Shown: positions 54,911-63,638 of the stretch, in pieces
Position numbering within the stretch: position 1 is the first letter of the stretch
Layout: every line of letters begins with the position of its first letter
From: Castellaniella sp047971665
GTDB taxonomy: Bacteria > Pseudomonadota > Gammaproteobacteria > Burkholderiales > Burkholderiaceae_B
Assembly: GCF_047971665.1 (NCBI RefSeq)
Contig: NZ_JBKEAA010000012.1
Coordinates: 62,001 to 126,000 of the forward strand
Direction of reading: 5' to 3'
DNA: 64,000 bases
Position numbers and translations under genes: made by a program
The notes under the pieces: generated by a model
What the model saw: only the letters and a program-made list of their open reading frames with translations
What the model was told of the DNA's origin: nothing
Database searches by the model: none

Positions 54911-55807
54911 TTAAGGCGTCCGCGGAGCGGCCTTGATGCGCGCGACCCAGCGTCCCCCGAACAGATTCACCGCCAGCCCGAACAGCACCACGAGCCCGCC
55001 CAGCCATTGCCACAGGCCCAGCCGCTCTCCCAGGAACCAGTCGGCGCACAGCAGCCCCACCACCGGGATCAGCAGACTGAGCGGCGCAATCCGGGCTACC
55101 GGATGGCGGGAAAGCAGCCTGCCCCACAGCACATAGCCGATCAGTGTCGCCACGCCCGACAGGTAGGCCACCGCCCCCACCCCGCGCCAGCTGATGTGCG
55201 TCAGGCTGGCGACGATGCGATCCGCCCCCTCGAATCCCGCCGACAGCAACAAAAACGGAATCGGCGGCAGCAGGGCGCCCCACACCACCATCGACAGCAT
55301 GCGCACCGAACCGGCGCATTTCAGCACCACATTGCCCGAGGCCCAGCTGAACGCCGCCGCCAGCGTCAGCAAGAACCCGACCAGCGGCACGCCCGCCTCG
55401 CCGCTGGCGCCCAGATCCAGCAACACCAGTCCCGCCGCCGCCAGACCGATGCCCAGCACGTGATGCGCCCGGATAGCCTCATGCAGCACCAGCGCGGCAA
55501 TCGCCACCGTGAAAAACGCCTGCGCCTGCAACACCAGGGAAGCCAGGCCGGCCGGCATGCCCAGATAGATCGCCAGAAACAGAAAAATGAATTGCCCCAG
55601 GCAGATAGTCGCACCATAGCCCACGACGTAACGCCAGGACACGGCCGGCCGGGGCACGAAGAACACCGCCGGAAACGCTACGAAAAGGAAACGCAAAGCG
55701 CCCAGCAACATCGGCGGAATCTCATCCACGCCGACCTTGATGACGACAAAATTGGCCCCCCACACCACAATGACGACCAGCGCCGCCAGGATGTCTTTCA
55801 ATGACAT
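54911..55807 (-). CDS. EamA/DMT-family transporter
   Basis: A 298-residue inner-membrane protein with ten hydrophobic segments in two EamA repeats (LVVIVVWGANFVVIKVGVDE near residue 10 and FSWASGNVVLKCAG near 155). It resembles E. coli EamA/YdeD, which exports cysteine and acetylserine pathway metabolites. ATG 55807 is preferred to an in-frame codon 15 nt upstream. It is upstream of argD on the same strand and divergent from the MOSC gene. The substrate is unknown. Confidence 0.85.
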   Translation of the reverse strand: MSLKDILAALVVIVVWGANFVVIKVGVDEIPPMLLGALRFLFVAFPAVFFVPRPAVSWRYVVGYGATICLGQFIFLFLAIYLGMPAGLASLVLQAQAFFTVAIAALVLHEAIRAHHVLGIGLAAAGLVLLDLGASGEAGVPLVGFLLTLAAAFSWASGNVVLKCAGSVRMLSMVVWGALLPPIPFLLLSAGFEGADRIVASLTHISWRGVGAVAYLSGVATLIGYVLWGRLLSRHPVARIAPLSLLIPVVGLLCADWFLGERLGLWQWLGGLVVLFGLAVNLFGGRWVARIKAAPRTP

Positions 55808-55978
55808 GGGCCCTCCTGCCACAAATCCTGCATGCTACGGCATTTCAGGTTTTATGATCGAGAGAGGATCGATGGAAGGTCGGGCCCGGGTCAAAATCGC
55901 CCGGACGGAAAGGCTGGCCCCATCAGTCCTGCGCATTCGCTTTAGAATGACCCTCATCCCCCTCCACCAGCAGATTCC

Positions 55979-56851
55979 ATGCGCCTGGCCATCCACCGCC
56001 TGTACAGCTATCCCGTCAAATCCTGCGCCGGCACGGCGCACACGCGTGTCCGCGTCACTGAATCCGGCCTGGCATTCGATCGGCATTGGGTCATCGTGGA
56101 CGCCCAGGGCCTTTTCATGACACAGCGCCAGCACCCGCGCATGGTGCTGATCCGCCCCGACACCGCCGAGGACGGCCTGTGGCTGCGCGCTCCCGGCCAA
56201 AGCGACTGTTTCGTGCCGCCTCCATCCGCTCAGGCGCCGGCGGTGCCGGTCGCCATCTGGGGCACCCGGACCCTGGGCGCCGACCAGGGCGACGAAGTCG
56301 CGACATGGCTGAGCGCCTTCCTGGGCACCTCCTGCCGACTGCTCCACCTGCACCCCCGGGCGAACCGGCTGGCCAGCCTGCCGCACGTCACCCGCTGGAT
56401 CCAGACACACCCCGACTGGCCGCAATCCTTTCTGCCGGTGGAGCGCCATGCCTTCGCCTTCGCCGACGGTTTTCCTTTCCTGGTCGCCAATCTGCATTCG
56501 CTGGAGGAACTGAACGGCCAACTGGCGGCTCAGGACATCCCCCCGGTGGACATGATTCGCTTTCGTCCCAACATCGTGCTTCAGGGGCTCGAGCCCTATG
56601 ACGAGGACCATCTCTCCGGATTCCGCACGGGCGATGCCGGGTTTGCCTTCGTCAAGGCCTGCGCCCGCTGCCCTATCCCCAACGTCGATCCACAGACCGG
56701 CGATACGGCCGCGGAACCCGGCCGCACCCTGGCCCGGTACAGACAATTCGAGCAAGGCGTACTGTTCGGCATGAACGCCATTGTCACCCTGCCGGATGGC
56801 GAGACCTGGCTGCAGGTGGGCGACACCATAGAGCCGGAATACGACTTCTGA
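55979..56851 (+). CDS. MOSC domain protein (YcbX-like)
   Basis: A 290-residue protein with an N-terminal MOSC beta-barrel (YSYPVKSCAG near residue 10, DRHWVIVDAQGLFMTQRQHP near 34) and a C-terminal MOSC domain. The conserved cysteine thought to bind the molybdenum cofactor lies in ACARCPIPNVDPQTG near 220. YcbX/mARC-like proteins reduce N-hydroxylated compounds such as hydroxylaminopurines. It lacks the C-terminal ferredoxin domain found in E. coli YcbX (369 aa), so electrons must come from another protein. It ends 4 bp before the converging dinB stop. Confidence 0.88.
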   Translation: MRLAIHRLYSYPVKSCAGTAHTRVRVTESGLAFDRHWVIVDAQGLFMTQRQHPRMVLIRPDTAEDGLWLRAPGQSDCFVPPPSAQAPAVPVAIWGTRTLGADQGDEVATWLSAFLGTSCRLLHLHPRANRLASLPHVTRWIQTHPDWPQSFLPVERHAFAFADGFPFLVANLHSLEELNGQLAAQDIPPVDMIRFRPNIVLQGLEPYDEDHLSGFRTGDAGFAFVKACARCPIPNVDPQTGDTAAEPGRTLARYRQFEQGVLFGMNAIVTLPDGETWLQVGDTIEPEYDF

Positions 56852-56855
56852 ACGA

Positions 56856-57989
56856 TCAATAGAGATCCAGTTGTACAGGATGCGGCTGGTCGCCGGCGTC
56901 TGCCGGCTCCAGCTTGCTGACCCGCACTCCCAGCAGCCGCAGACGCCGCTCCAGCGGCACCCGCTTCAGGCACTGCCCGGCGGCCCGATGAATGGCCTCG
57001 GCGTCTCCGACCGCTTCATCCAATGTCAGATCGCGGGTCACAATCTGGAAATCATCGAAACGCAGTTTGATGCCCACTGTCGCCCCGCGCACCCTCTTGC
57101 GGGCCAGATCCTCGGCCAGGCGCTCACAGAGGTCCCGGAAGATCCGCGACAACAGCGACCGGTCGCGGCGCACATGCAGATCACGCTCGAATGTGGTTTC
57201 CCGGCTCAGGGATTTAGGCTCGGATTGCGTCACCACTGGACGGTCGTCGATGCCATGGGCCACCTCCAGCAGCCATTGCGCCATGCTCAGCCCGAAATTG
57301 CGCTGCAGCAGCGCCGGCGAGGCCTGCGCCAGCCGGCCGACGGTCTCGATACCCAGATCCTGCAATTTGCGCGTGGCTTTCGGGCCGATACCATTGACCC
57401 TGGATACCGGCAAGGGCCAGATGCGCCGCTCCAGATCGCCGGGACCGATCAGCGTGATGCCATCGGGCTTGTCCAGATCTGAGGCGATCTTCGACAGCAG
57501 CTTGTTCGGTGAAATGCCGATCGAACAGCTCAGCCCTGTCGCATCACGCACGGCCTGCTTCAGCAGACGGGCCAGTTCTGCCGACTCCTGAGGCAAATCG
57601 GTCAGATCGATATAGATCTCGTCGATTCCGCGATCCTCGATACAGGGGGCAATCTCAGCCACAGCAGCCTTGAACAGCCGTGAATAATGACGATAGGCCG
57701 GGAAATCCACCGGCAACAGCACGGCATCCGGCGCCAGCCGCGCGGCCTTCATCATACCCATGGCCGAATGCACGCCCAAGGCGCGGGCCTCGTACGTCGC
57801 CGTCGTGATCACCCCACGCCCGATATAGTCCCGCAATCGGGCATATCCGCCTTCGGCAGGCTGCGGCCCCCATCCGCCGATCACCACCGGCTGACCGCGC
57901 AAGTCCGGATAGCGCAGCAACTCCACGGACGCGTAGAACGCGTCCATATCCAGATGCGCGATACGGCGGACAAAAGAGGCAACGGGCAT
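56856..57989 (-). CDS. dinB: DNA polymerase IV (Y-family)
   Basis: A 377-residue translesion polymerase. The catalytic acidic residues are Asp14 (AHLDMDAFYASVEL) and Asp123/Glu124 (RGIDEIYIDL). CSIGISPNKLLSKIASDLDKP near 160 and the helix-hairpin-helix VNGIGPKATRKLQDLGIETV near 208 follow, then a little-finger domain with ETTFERD near 255. A longer loop after VVIGG (residues 40-58) is a variation on E. coli DinB. The C-terminal HPVQLDLY resembles a beta-clamp-binding motif (QLxLF type). It is divergent from the HMA gene. Confidence 0.94.
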   Translation of the reverse strand: MPVASFVRRIAHLDMDAFYASVELLRYPDLRGQPVVIGGWGPQPAEGGYARLRDYIGRGVITTATYEARALGVHSAMGMMKAARLAPDAVLLPVDFPAYRHYSRLFKAAVAEIAPCIEDRGIDEIYIDLTDLPQESAELARLLKQAVRDATGLSCSIGISPNKLLSKIASDLDKPDGITLIGPGDLERRIWPLPVSRVNGIGPKATRKLQDLGIETVGRLAQASPALLQRNFGLSMAQWLLEVAHGIDDRPVVTQSEPKSLSRETTFERDLHVRRDRSLLSRIFRDLCERLAEDLARKRVRGATVGIKLRFDDFQIVTRDLTLDEAVGDAEAIHRAAGQCLKRVPLERRLRLLGVRVSKLEPADAGDQPHPVQLDLY

Positions 57990-58013
57990 GGCACGAAATG
58001 ACGATAGCCCTGC

Positions 58014-58019
58014 TATACT
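58014..58019 (+). promoter_or_regulatory. Extended -10 promoter for the HMA-domain gene
   Basis: TGCTATACT is an extended -10 (TG-N-TATACT) 79 bp before the HMA gene. No -35 is evident. A small hairpin (GCCCTC-TCT-GAGGGC, 58061-58075) lies in the leader. Confidence 0.45.
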
Positions 58020-58097
58020 AGCCGCCCTAGAAGATGTATTTCAAATGAATCTATAACCCTGCCCTCTCTGAGGGCTTCCCCCGCTTGCGAGGACCCT

Positions 58098-58382
58098 ATG
58101 GAAGCAGCAACCCTGAAGCGTTCTTCCCAGAAAACCGCCACCCTGGGCCTGGTCGGCCTGCGCGGCCCGTCATGCGCCGACAAGGTGGACCGCGCCGTGT
58201 CCGCCGTGCCCGGCGTCTCGGAGGTTTCCGTCTCTCTGGCCGACGAAAAGGTCACCGTCACCTTCGACACCGCCCAAGTCTCCGTCCAGCGCCTGCAAGT
58301 CGCTGTCCAGGACGCCGGCTACGAAGCCCTCAAGCCCGTCCACGGTGAAGACGGCAACTGCTGCGGCGGCTGCGGGGGATAA
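58098..58382 (+). CDS. Heavy-metal-associated (HMA) domain protein with altered metal motif
   Basis: A 94-residue protein with the HMA fold pattern. LGLVGLRGPSCADKVDRAVS (16-35) aligns with the metal-binding loop, and GVSEVSVSLADEKVTVTFD (39-57) and LQVAVQDAGYEAL (66-78) with the rest of the fold. Normal HMA domains bind Cu+ or similar ions through CxxC. Here only Cys26 is kept, and the second cysteine is replaced (C-A-D-K). The tail CCGGCGG supplies three more cysteines (88, 89, 92) that might complete a site. GAGGA lies 5 nt before the ATG. No copper ATPase or regulator adjoins it. Confidence 0.85.
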   Translation: MEAATLKRSSQKTATLGLVGLRGPSCADKVDRAVSAVPGVSEVSVSLADEKVTVTFDTAQVSVQRLQVAVQDAGYEALKPVHGEDGNCCGGCGG

Positions 58383-58391
58383 GACGGGATC

Positions 58392-58418
58392 TGAGATAGC
58401 CCCCTGCGGGCTATCTCA
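58392..58418. terminator. Hairpin between converging HMA and narK genes
   Basis: TGAGATAGCCC-CCTGC-GGGCTATCTCA is a perfect 11-bp stem with a 5-nt loop, 10 bp after the HMA stop and 55 bp from the narK stop. It lacks a continuous T-run, but its position between converging genes suggests a two-way terminator. Confidence 0.65.
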
Positions 58419-58472
58419 TGCCTGTCTTATCCGAGTACCCCGCAAGGCACGAGGCGCAGGGATGTTTCCCCC

Positions 58473-59738
58473 TCACACCACCCCGGCCCGCTCCGTGCCC
58501 GCCCGCGGCGCACGCTGATACGAATAGTGCATGAACACCAGCGACACGCAGACCGTGCCGTAGAGCAGCATGAAAGCGCTGGAATAGACGCCCGTCACAT
58601 CCAGCAGCACACCGAACAGAATCGGCAGGATGAACCCGCCCAGGCCGCCGGCCAGCCCCACCACGCCGGACACGGCGCCGATATTGTCCGCAAAATCATC
58701 ACTGATGAACTTGAAGACCGACGCCTTGCCGATCGCCATCGCCACCCCGACCACGAACAGCAGGATCGTGAACAGGGTCGAATTCAAGCCGATATGCAAC
58801 GACACCGGTCCATCCACCGTCTGGATCGTCATCTGCGTCTGAGGATAGGACAGCAGAAAGAAGCAGACCCAGCAGACCCACATCACCCACCATGTCACCG
58901 GATACGCACCATACCGGTCGGCAAACCAGCCCCCCAGCGCCCGCAGCGCGCCGGCGGGCAGTGAGAACACCATGGCCAGGAAGGCCGCCAGTGTCAGATC
59001 AAACCCATATTCCGCCACGTAATATTCCGTGATCCAGAGCGCCAGCCCCACATACCCGCCAAACACCACCGAGTAATACTGGCAATAGCGCCAGACACGG
59101 GGCGACTTCAGCAAAGCCAGCTGCTCGCGCAACCCTGTCGCCGATGACGCCCGATGCGCCGGATTCGTATGACTGAAAATCAGGAACAACACCGCTGTTC
59201 CCAGCATCAGCGCCGCATACACCCGGGGCAGCATCGTCCAGCCGAACGCACCGATGATGAGCGGCGCCACGAACATGTTCAGCGCCGCCCCGGAATCGCC
59301 GGCACCGAACACCCCCATGGCGAACCCCCGACGTTCTGGCGCGAACCAGCGCGCCACATATGGGGTACCGACAGAGAAGGCCCCTCCCGCCAGCCCCACG
59401 AACAAGGCCAGCACCAGAAACTGACCATAGCTGGTCGCATACGACATCAGGTACAAGGGCAGTACGCAAGCCAGCAACACCGACACAAATACCAGCCGAC
59501 CGCCAAAACGGTCCGTCAGCATGCCCAATGGCACACGCACCAACGCGCCGGTCAGCACCGGCGTCGCGATCAATAGACCAAACTGCGTTTCACTCAGGTC
59601 CAGCTCGGCCTTGAGCGGCACGCCCAGGATCGAGAACATCGTCCAGGCGGCAAAACAAGCAATGAAGGCGAACGTGCTGGCGAACAGCACAGACAGCGCC
59701 TTGCGCGACACAGACGCAGGTGCGACGCTCGATGACAT
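58473..59738 (-). CDS. narK: NarK-type nitrate/nitrite MFS transporter
   Basis: A 421-residue major facilitator protein with 12 predicted helices. RVPLGMLTDRFGGR near residue 68 is the MFS loop motif. The nitrate signatures are GGAFSVGTPYVARWFAPERR (about 117-136), with a following GAGDSGAALN, and GVVGLAGGLGGFILPILFG near 365. NarK proteins carry nitrate by proton symport or nitrate/nitrite exchange. No nitrate reductase gene lies next to it in the window. ATG 59738 follows AAGGGAGA at good spacing; an FNR-like dyad overlaps the leader. Confidence 0.9.
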   Translation of the reverse strand: MSSSVAPASVSRKALSVLFASTFAFIACFAAWTMFSILGVPLKAELDLSETQFGLLIATPVLTGALVRVPLGMLTDRFGGRLVFVSVLLACVLPLYLMSYATSYGQFLVLALFVGLAGGAFSVGTPYVARWFAPERRGFAMGVFGAGDSGAALNMFVAPLIIGAFGWTMLPRVYAALMLGTAVLFLIFSHTNPAHRASSATGLREQLALLKSPRVWRYCQYYSVVFGGYVGLALWITEYYVAEYGFDLTLAAFLAMVFSLPAGALRALGGWFADRYGAYPVTWWVMWVCWVCFFLLSYPQTQMTIQTVDGPVSLHIGLNSTLFTILLFVVGVAMAIGKASVFKFISDDFADNIGAVSGVVGLAGGLGGFILPILFGVLLDVTGVYSSAFMLLYGTVCVSLVFMHYSYQRAPRAGTERAGVV

Positions 59739-59749
59739 GAAGATCTCCC

Positions 59750-59763
59750 TTGATGGGGGTCAA
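59750..59763. promoter_or_regulatory. FNR/Anr-like dyad in the narK leader
   Basis: On the minus strand TTGAC-CCCC-ATCAA differs from the FNR consensus TTGAT-N4-ATCAA at one base. It is centred only about 18 bp before the narK ATG, too close for classical activation at -41.5. It may be a repressing site, or an mRNA hairpin (CUUGA/UCAAG) beside the ribosome-binding site. Confidence 0.4.
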
Positions 59764-59803
59764 GCCCCTGGGGCAGGATCATATCCATCTTTGTCAAAAG
59801 GTT

Positions 59804-59816
59804 ACCTGATCCAGGT
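59804..59816. promoter_or_regulatory. ACCTG-ATC-CAGGT dyad upstream of narK
   Basis: A 5-bp inverted repeat with a 3-nt spacer, about 66 bp before narK and between it and the upstream MFS gene. It could be an operator for narK. No factor can be named. Confidence 0.3.
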
Positions 59817-59885
59817 CATATCACGCGCTTGCACACGGCCGGGCAGCGCGCCTCAACACAAATAGCGGTTGGGCGGGCGCACCTC

Positions 59886-61190
59886 CTAAGCAATCCGTGT
59901 TTCCGGGACAGGCCCCGGCGCGGGCCGCCGAATCAGGAAAACCGCCAAAGCAGCGATCAGACAGACCAGCCCGGCGGCATACAGGGCCGGATCGTAGGTC
60001 AGCCAGACCGTGCGCGACAGCCCCGCACCATAAGCCGCAATGGCCCCGCCGATCTGGTGGCCGGCGAAGATCCAGCCAAACACCATCCCCGCCTGGATCT
60101 TGCCAAAGGCTGCCGTCGTCAGCCGCACTGTCGGCGGCACCGTGGCAATCCAGTCCAGCCCATAGAACATGGCGAACACAGACAGGCCCACCAATGAAAA
60201 CCCTGAATGCGGCAGCCAGAACAGCGACAGGCCGCGCAACCCGTAATACCAGAACAGCAGCTTGCGATTATCGTAGCGATCCGACAGCCAGCCGGACAGC
60301 ACCGTACCGACCAGATCGAACACCCCCATCAGCGCCAGCACCGAGGCGGCCGGCACGGGCGACAGGCCGTAATCTCCGCACAAGGTAATGAAATGCGTCT
60401 GGATCAGGCCGCTGGTGCTCAGTCCACAGACAAAAAACGTCCCGAACAGCACCCAGAACACTGGACGGCGGGCGGCCTGGAACAACACTGCGATCGGCGT
60501 GCCAAAGCCAGGGCGACCGACCAGCACAGGCTCGGGCGGCGTCTGCGGGTCCGCACCGTAAGGCCGCAAGCCCATGTCCTCAGGGCGATCGCACATCAGC
60601 AGACCGACCAGGCCTGCCACCGCCAGACAACACACCACCACCGGCAACAGCGCGAGCCTCCATCCCGCCACCTCGATCAGCCATGTCGCCAGCGGTAAAA
60701 AGGCCAATAGCCCGGTGGCCGAACTGGCGGTCAACACCCCCAGCACCAGCCCCCGATGACGGTCGAACCAGCGGTTGACCACGATCGCCGTCAGCACCAG
60801 CGCCGTCAATCCTGCGCCCGCGCCCAGCACCACACCCCACAGCAACACCAGATGCCAGGATTGCGTCATGAACACGGCCAGGCCCAGGCCGCACGCCGCT
60901 AACGACAGCGCCAGACAGATGATGCGACGCAGGCCGTAGCGCTCGATCAGGATCGCAGCAAAAGGCCCCATCAGGCCGAACAGCATGAAACGCACCGCCA
61001 GAGCCGAGGAAATCCGGTCGATGTCCCAGCCGAATTCCCGGCTGAGCGGCAACAAAAAAGCGCCCGGCAGCCCAATGGCTGCCGCGGAGCTGAGCATGGT
61101 CAGAAAGGCGAGGGCGGCGACCACCCAGCCATAATGCAGCCCCTGGCGCGCCAGGGGGGCGGCCAGCAAATCAAGAAAAGGACGGCGCAC
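59886..61190 (-). CDS. MFS transporter, monocarboxylate/oxalate-formate antiporter-like
   Basis: A 434-residue major facilitator protein with 12 hydrophobic segments and a central cytoplasmic loop (residues 200-235). HYGWVVAALAFLTMLSSAAA near residue 19 and GPFAAILIERYGLRR near 75 resemble the oxalate:formate antiporter/monocarboxylate permease group common in Burkholderiales. The C-terminal half has GWLSDRYDNRK near 302. It starts with GTG 61190. It is on the same strand as narK, 147 bp away, but has no catabolic partner, so the substrate is unknown. Confidence 0.82.
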   Translation of the reverse strand: MRRPFLDLLAAPLARQGLHYGWVVAALAFLTMLSSAAAIGLPGAFLLPLSREFGWDIDRISSALAVRFMLFGLMGPFAAILIERYGLRRIICLALSLAACGLGLAVFMTQSWHLVLLWGVVLGAGAGLTALVLTAIVVNRWFDRHRGLVLGVLTASSATGLLAFLPLATWLIEVAGWRLALLPVVVCCLAVAGLVGLLMCDRPEDMGLRPYGADPQTPPEPVLVGRPGFGTPIAVLFQAARRPVFWVLFGTFFVCGLSTSGLIQTHFITLCGDYGLSPVPAASVLALMGVFDLVGTVLSGWLSDRYDNRKLLFWYYGLRGLSLFWLPHSGFSLVGLSVFAMFYGLDWIATVPPTVRLTTAAFGKIQAGMVFGWIFAGHQIGGAIAAYGAGLSRTVWLTYDPALYAAGLVCLIAALAVFLIRRPAPGPVPETRIA

Positions 61191-61254
61191 CGAAAGGCCC
61201 CGGCAGTCTGGATCCGGCCATCACAAAACTAAAGGCGGCCGTTCATTGATGAAT

Positions 61255-61680
61255 TTATTGAACCGTCAACTTTACATCGACATTGTTGCGCGTGGCGTTG
61301 GAATAAGGGCACACCACATGCGCCTTTTGCACCAGACCCTCCAGGGTTGCACGATCCACGCCGGGCGCGGAAATCTTCAGTTCCACAGCGATCCCGAACC
61401 CGGTGGGGATGGGGCCGATCCCCACGGAACCGGAGATCTCCGTCGTCTCGGGCAGCTTGACGCCTTCCTTGCCGGAGACCAGCTTCAGCGCACCCAGAAA
61501 GCACGCCGAATAGCCGGCCGCAAACAACTGTTCCGGATTGGTGCCCTCACCGCCCGCGCCGCCCAGTTCCTTCGGCGTGGACAGCTTGACGGACAGGTGG
61601 CCATCGGACGATTTGGCGCTGCCTTCACGGCCGCCAACAGCCGTGGCATGGGCGGTGTAGAGAACATTTTCGACTGTCAT
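61255..61680 (-). CDS. ohr: Organic hydroperoxide resistance protein
   Basis: A 141-residue thiol peroxidase of the Ohr/OsmC fold that reduces organic hydroperoxides using lipoylated partners. The catalytic cysteines are Cys60 (AAGYSACFLGAL) and Cys124 (AHVVCPYSNATR), and the active-site arginine-glutamate pair lies in the first third (NPEQLFAAGY). Length is typical. It lies 74 bp after ohrR on the same strand. ATG 61680 (ACAAGGAGT upstream) is chosen over an in-frame extension. Confidence 0.95.
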   Translation of the reverse strand: MTVENVLYTAHATAVGGREGSAKSSDGHLSVKLSTPKELGGAGGEGTNPEQLFAAGYSACFLGALKLVSGKEGVKLPETTEISGSVGIGPIPTGFGIAVELKISAPGVDRATLEGLVQKAHVVCPYSNATRNNVDVKLTVQ

Positions 61681-61754
61681 GATTGGACTCCTTGTGGTGC
61701 GGTTCCAGAGACGCCGCCCGCACCACGATCGGCGACGACTCATCAGCGGGCCGG

Positions 61755-62252
61755 TCAGTCCGGCGCCGTGCGGTTTTCAGGGAGGGCGGCCGCCGCCAGC
61801 AGATTCGCACGCAGTTCCTCCAGTTCGGCCTTGAGGACCCGTGCATGACCAGGCGAGCAACCTGTGGCGCACAGCACGCCTTGCGGGATGTCGCTGGCGC
61901 GGCGCCAGAGATCGCGTCCCGCCTGGGTCAACGTCACACAGACCTGGCGCTGGTCTTGGGCCGAACGGTCGCGGCGCAACAGCCCCATGGCCTGCAGCCG
62001 CTTGAGCAAGGGCGTCAGCGTGGCCGAATCGAGGTACAGCCGTTCCCCCAGCGCCGAGACGGTCACCCCGTCCGCCTCCCAAAGGACCAGCATCACCAGG
62101 TATTGAGGATAGGTCAGCCCCAGATCGGCCAGATGACGGCGATAGATCTTGCCCATCGCCAGTTGCGTCGAATACAGCGCAAAGCAAAGCTGGGCATCCA
62201 GCGTCAGACGGGCGGGCGGTGTGGCGGCAAGGGACAGGTTGGAACGGCTCAT
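61755..62252 (-). CDS. ohrR: MarR-family peroxide sensor OhrR
   Basis: A 165-residue MarR-type repressor that senses organic hydroperoxides by cysteine oxidation. Cys23 in AQLCFALYSTQ is the conserved sensing residue. Cys128 and Cys132 near the C-terminus offer a resolving partner, as in the two-cysteine OhrR of Xanthomonas. LTYPQYLVMLVLWEADGVTV near 47 and LYLDSATLTPLLKRLQAMG near 72 are the winged helix. It is encoded just upstream of ohr on the same strand, so both are probably under its control. Confidence 0.93.
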   Translation of the reverse strand: MSRSNLSLAATPPARLTLDAQLCFALYSTQLAMGKIYRRHLADLGLTYPQYLVMLVLWEADGVTVSALGERLYLDSATLTPLLKRLQAMGLLRRDRSAQDQRQVCVTLTQAGRDLWRRASDIPQGVLCATGCSPGHARVLKAELEELRANLLAAAALPENRTAPD

Positions 62253-62273
62253 GGCCTCATTTTATATAGCGCA

Positions 62274-62284
62274 CTATTTAATAG
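62274..62284. promoter_or_regulatory. Candidate OhrR operator
   Basis: CTATT-T-AATAG is a perfect 5-bp inverted repeat in the AT-rich region 22 bp before ohrR, next to a TATATA that could be the -10. AT-rich symmetry near the promoter is usual for OhrR sites, but the match to the known consensus is partial. Confidence 0.4.
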
Positions 62285-62470
62285 CAAACGATATTTATAA
62301 TACCATCCGATCCCTGTTCTTATGGCGCGGTCCGACATCTGTCGCTTCATGCCATCAACCTGTCGTGCGCACCGGCCGATCCCATGCTCAGGCTCATCGC
62401 GCCAGGGGCCGTCAGCGCAGGCAGAAAAGCGGCGATACACTTTCACCCTGACCTACTCAAGGAAATCACC

Positions 62471-63586
62471 ATGACGGATCGCGTCGACTGCGTCGTGATC
62501 GGCGCCGGCGTCATCGGCCTGGCGGTCGCCCGCGCCTGCGCTCAGGCCGGCCTGGAAACCCTGGTACTGGAGGCCGAATCCGCCATCGGCACCGGGACCA
62601 GCGCACGCAACAGCGAAGTCATTCACGCCGGCCTCTACTATCCGCGCGGCTCACTCAAAGCACGGCTGTGCGTGCGGGGCCGTCAGTCCCTGTACGACTA
62701 CTGCGCATCACACGGCGTGGCTCACCAGCGCTGCGGCAAGCTCATCGTCGCCACCCGCGAGGAACAGACTGCTGCGCTGAAAAAAATCCACGATGCGGCG
62801 GTCGCCAACGGCGTGAACGACCTGTGCTGGCTGGATGCCGATCAGGCGCGAGCGCAGGAACCCGCACTGCGCTGCGTGGCAGCCCTGGAATCGCCCTCCA
62901 CCGGCATCATCGACAGCCACGGCCTGATGCTCGCCCTGCAAGGCGACCTGGAATCCGCCGGCGGCCTGCTGGCCCTGCGGTCCCCGGTCCTGTCAGGTCA
63001 GATCCTGGCACGCACCGAGGGAATCCTGCTGCGTATCGGAGGCGACGAGCCCATGGAACTCATCGCCAGCCGCGTCATCAACTGCGCCGGTCTGCATGCC
63101 CAGACCTTCTCCGCCGCGCTCGATGGCCTGCCTCCCGACAGCATCCCCGCCGGTCGCTATGCCAAAGGCAACTACTACGCACTCTCGGGCAAGGCGCCGT
63201 TTTCCCGCCTGATCTATCCCGTGCCGGAACCCGGCGGCCTGGGCGTGCATCTGACGTTCGACCTGGGCGGGCAGGCACGCTTCGGCCCCGACGTCGAATG
63301 GATCGACACCATCGACTACCGCGTCGATCCGGCCCGGGCCGAGGGTTTCTACGCCGCCATCCGCCGCTACTGGCCCGCCCTGCGGGACGACGTCCTGCAT
63401 CCCGACTATGCCGGCATCCGCCCCAAGCTCGTCATGCCCGCCGGCCAGGACGCCGATTTCATCATCCAGGACGTCCGTGCGCACGGCATCCCCGGCCTGA
63501 TCAACCTGTACGGCATCGAGTCCCCGGGCCTGACCGCCTGCCTGGCTATCACCGACGAGGTCATGCAAAGCCCGGGCATGCCATGA
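62471..63586 (+). CDS. lhgO: FAD-dependent oxidoreductase, L-2-hydroxyglutarate oxidase-like
   Basis: A 371-residue flavoprotein of the DAO/LhgO family. VVIGAGVIGLAVARACAQAG (about 8-27) binds the FAD ADP moiety, and SARNSEVIHAGLYYPRGSLK (about 43-62) is the diagnostic LhgO/L2HGDH block. GLHAQTFSAALDG near 205 and the C-terminal LINLYGIESPGLTACLAI near 345 complete the fold. Such enzymes oxidise L-2-hydroxyglutarate or related 2-hydroxy acids at the membrane. ATG 62471 follows AAGGAAAT; an open upstream extension is not conserved. It is divergent from ohrR and followed by an ABM gene. Confidence 0.85.
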   Translation: MTDRVDCVVIGAGVIGLAVARACAQAGLETLVLEAESAIGTGTSARNSEVIHAGLYYPRGSLKARLCVRGRQSLYDYCASHGVAHQRCGKLIVATREEQTAALKKIHDAAVANGVNDLCWLDADQARAQEPALRCVAALESPSTGIIDSHGLMLALQGDLESAGGLLALRSPVLSGQILARTEGILLRIGGDEPMELIASRVINCAGLHAQTFSAALDGLPPDSIPAGRYAKGNYYALSGKAPFSRLIYPVPEPGGLGVHLTFDLGGQARFGPDVEWIDTIDYRVDPARAEGFYAAIRRYWPALRDDVLHPDYAGIRPKLVMPAGQDADFIIQDVRAHGIPGLINLYGIESPGLTACLAITDEVMQSPGMP

Positions 63587-63638
63587 CACAATGCATCACC
63601 ACGCAATCGTCTTCAACCCTTGTTCTCTGGAGTCCGAC

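Noticed and set aside
54846..55319. N-terminal extension of the argD-like gene into the DMT gene
   Set aside because: Residues upstream of ATG 54845 are antisense-like, low complexity, and overlap a transporter gene on the same strand.
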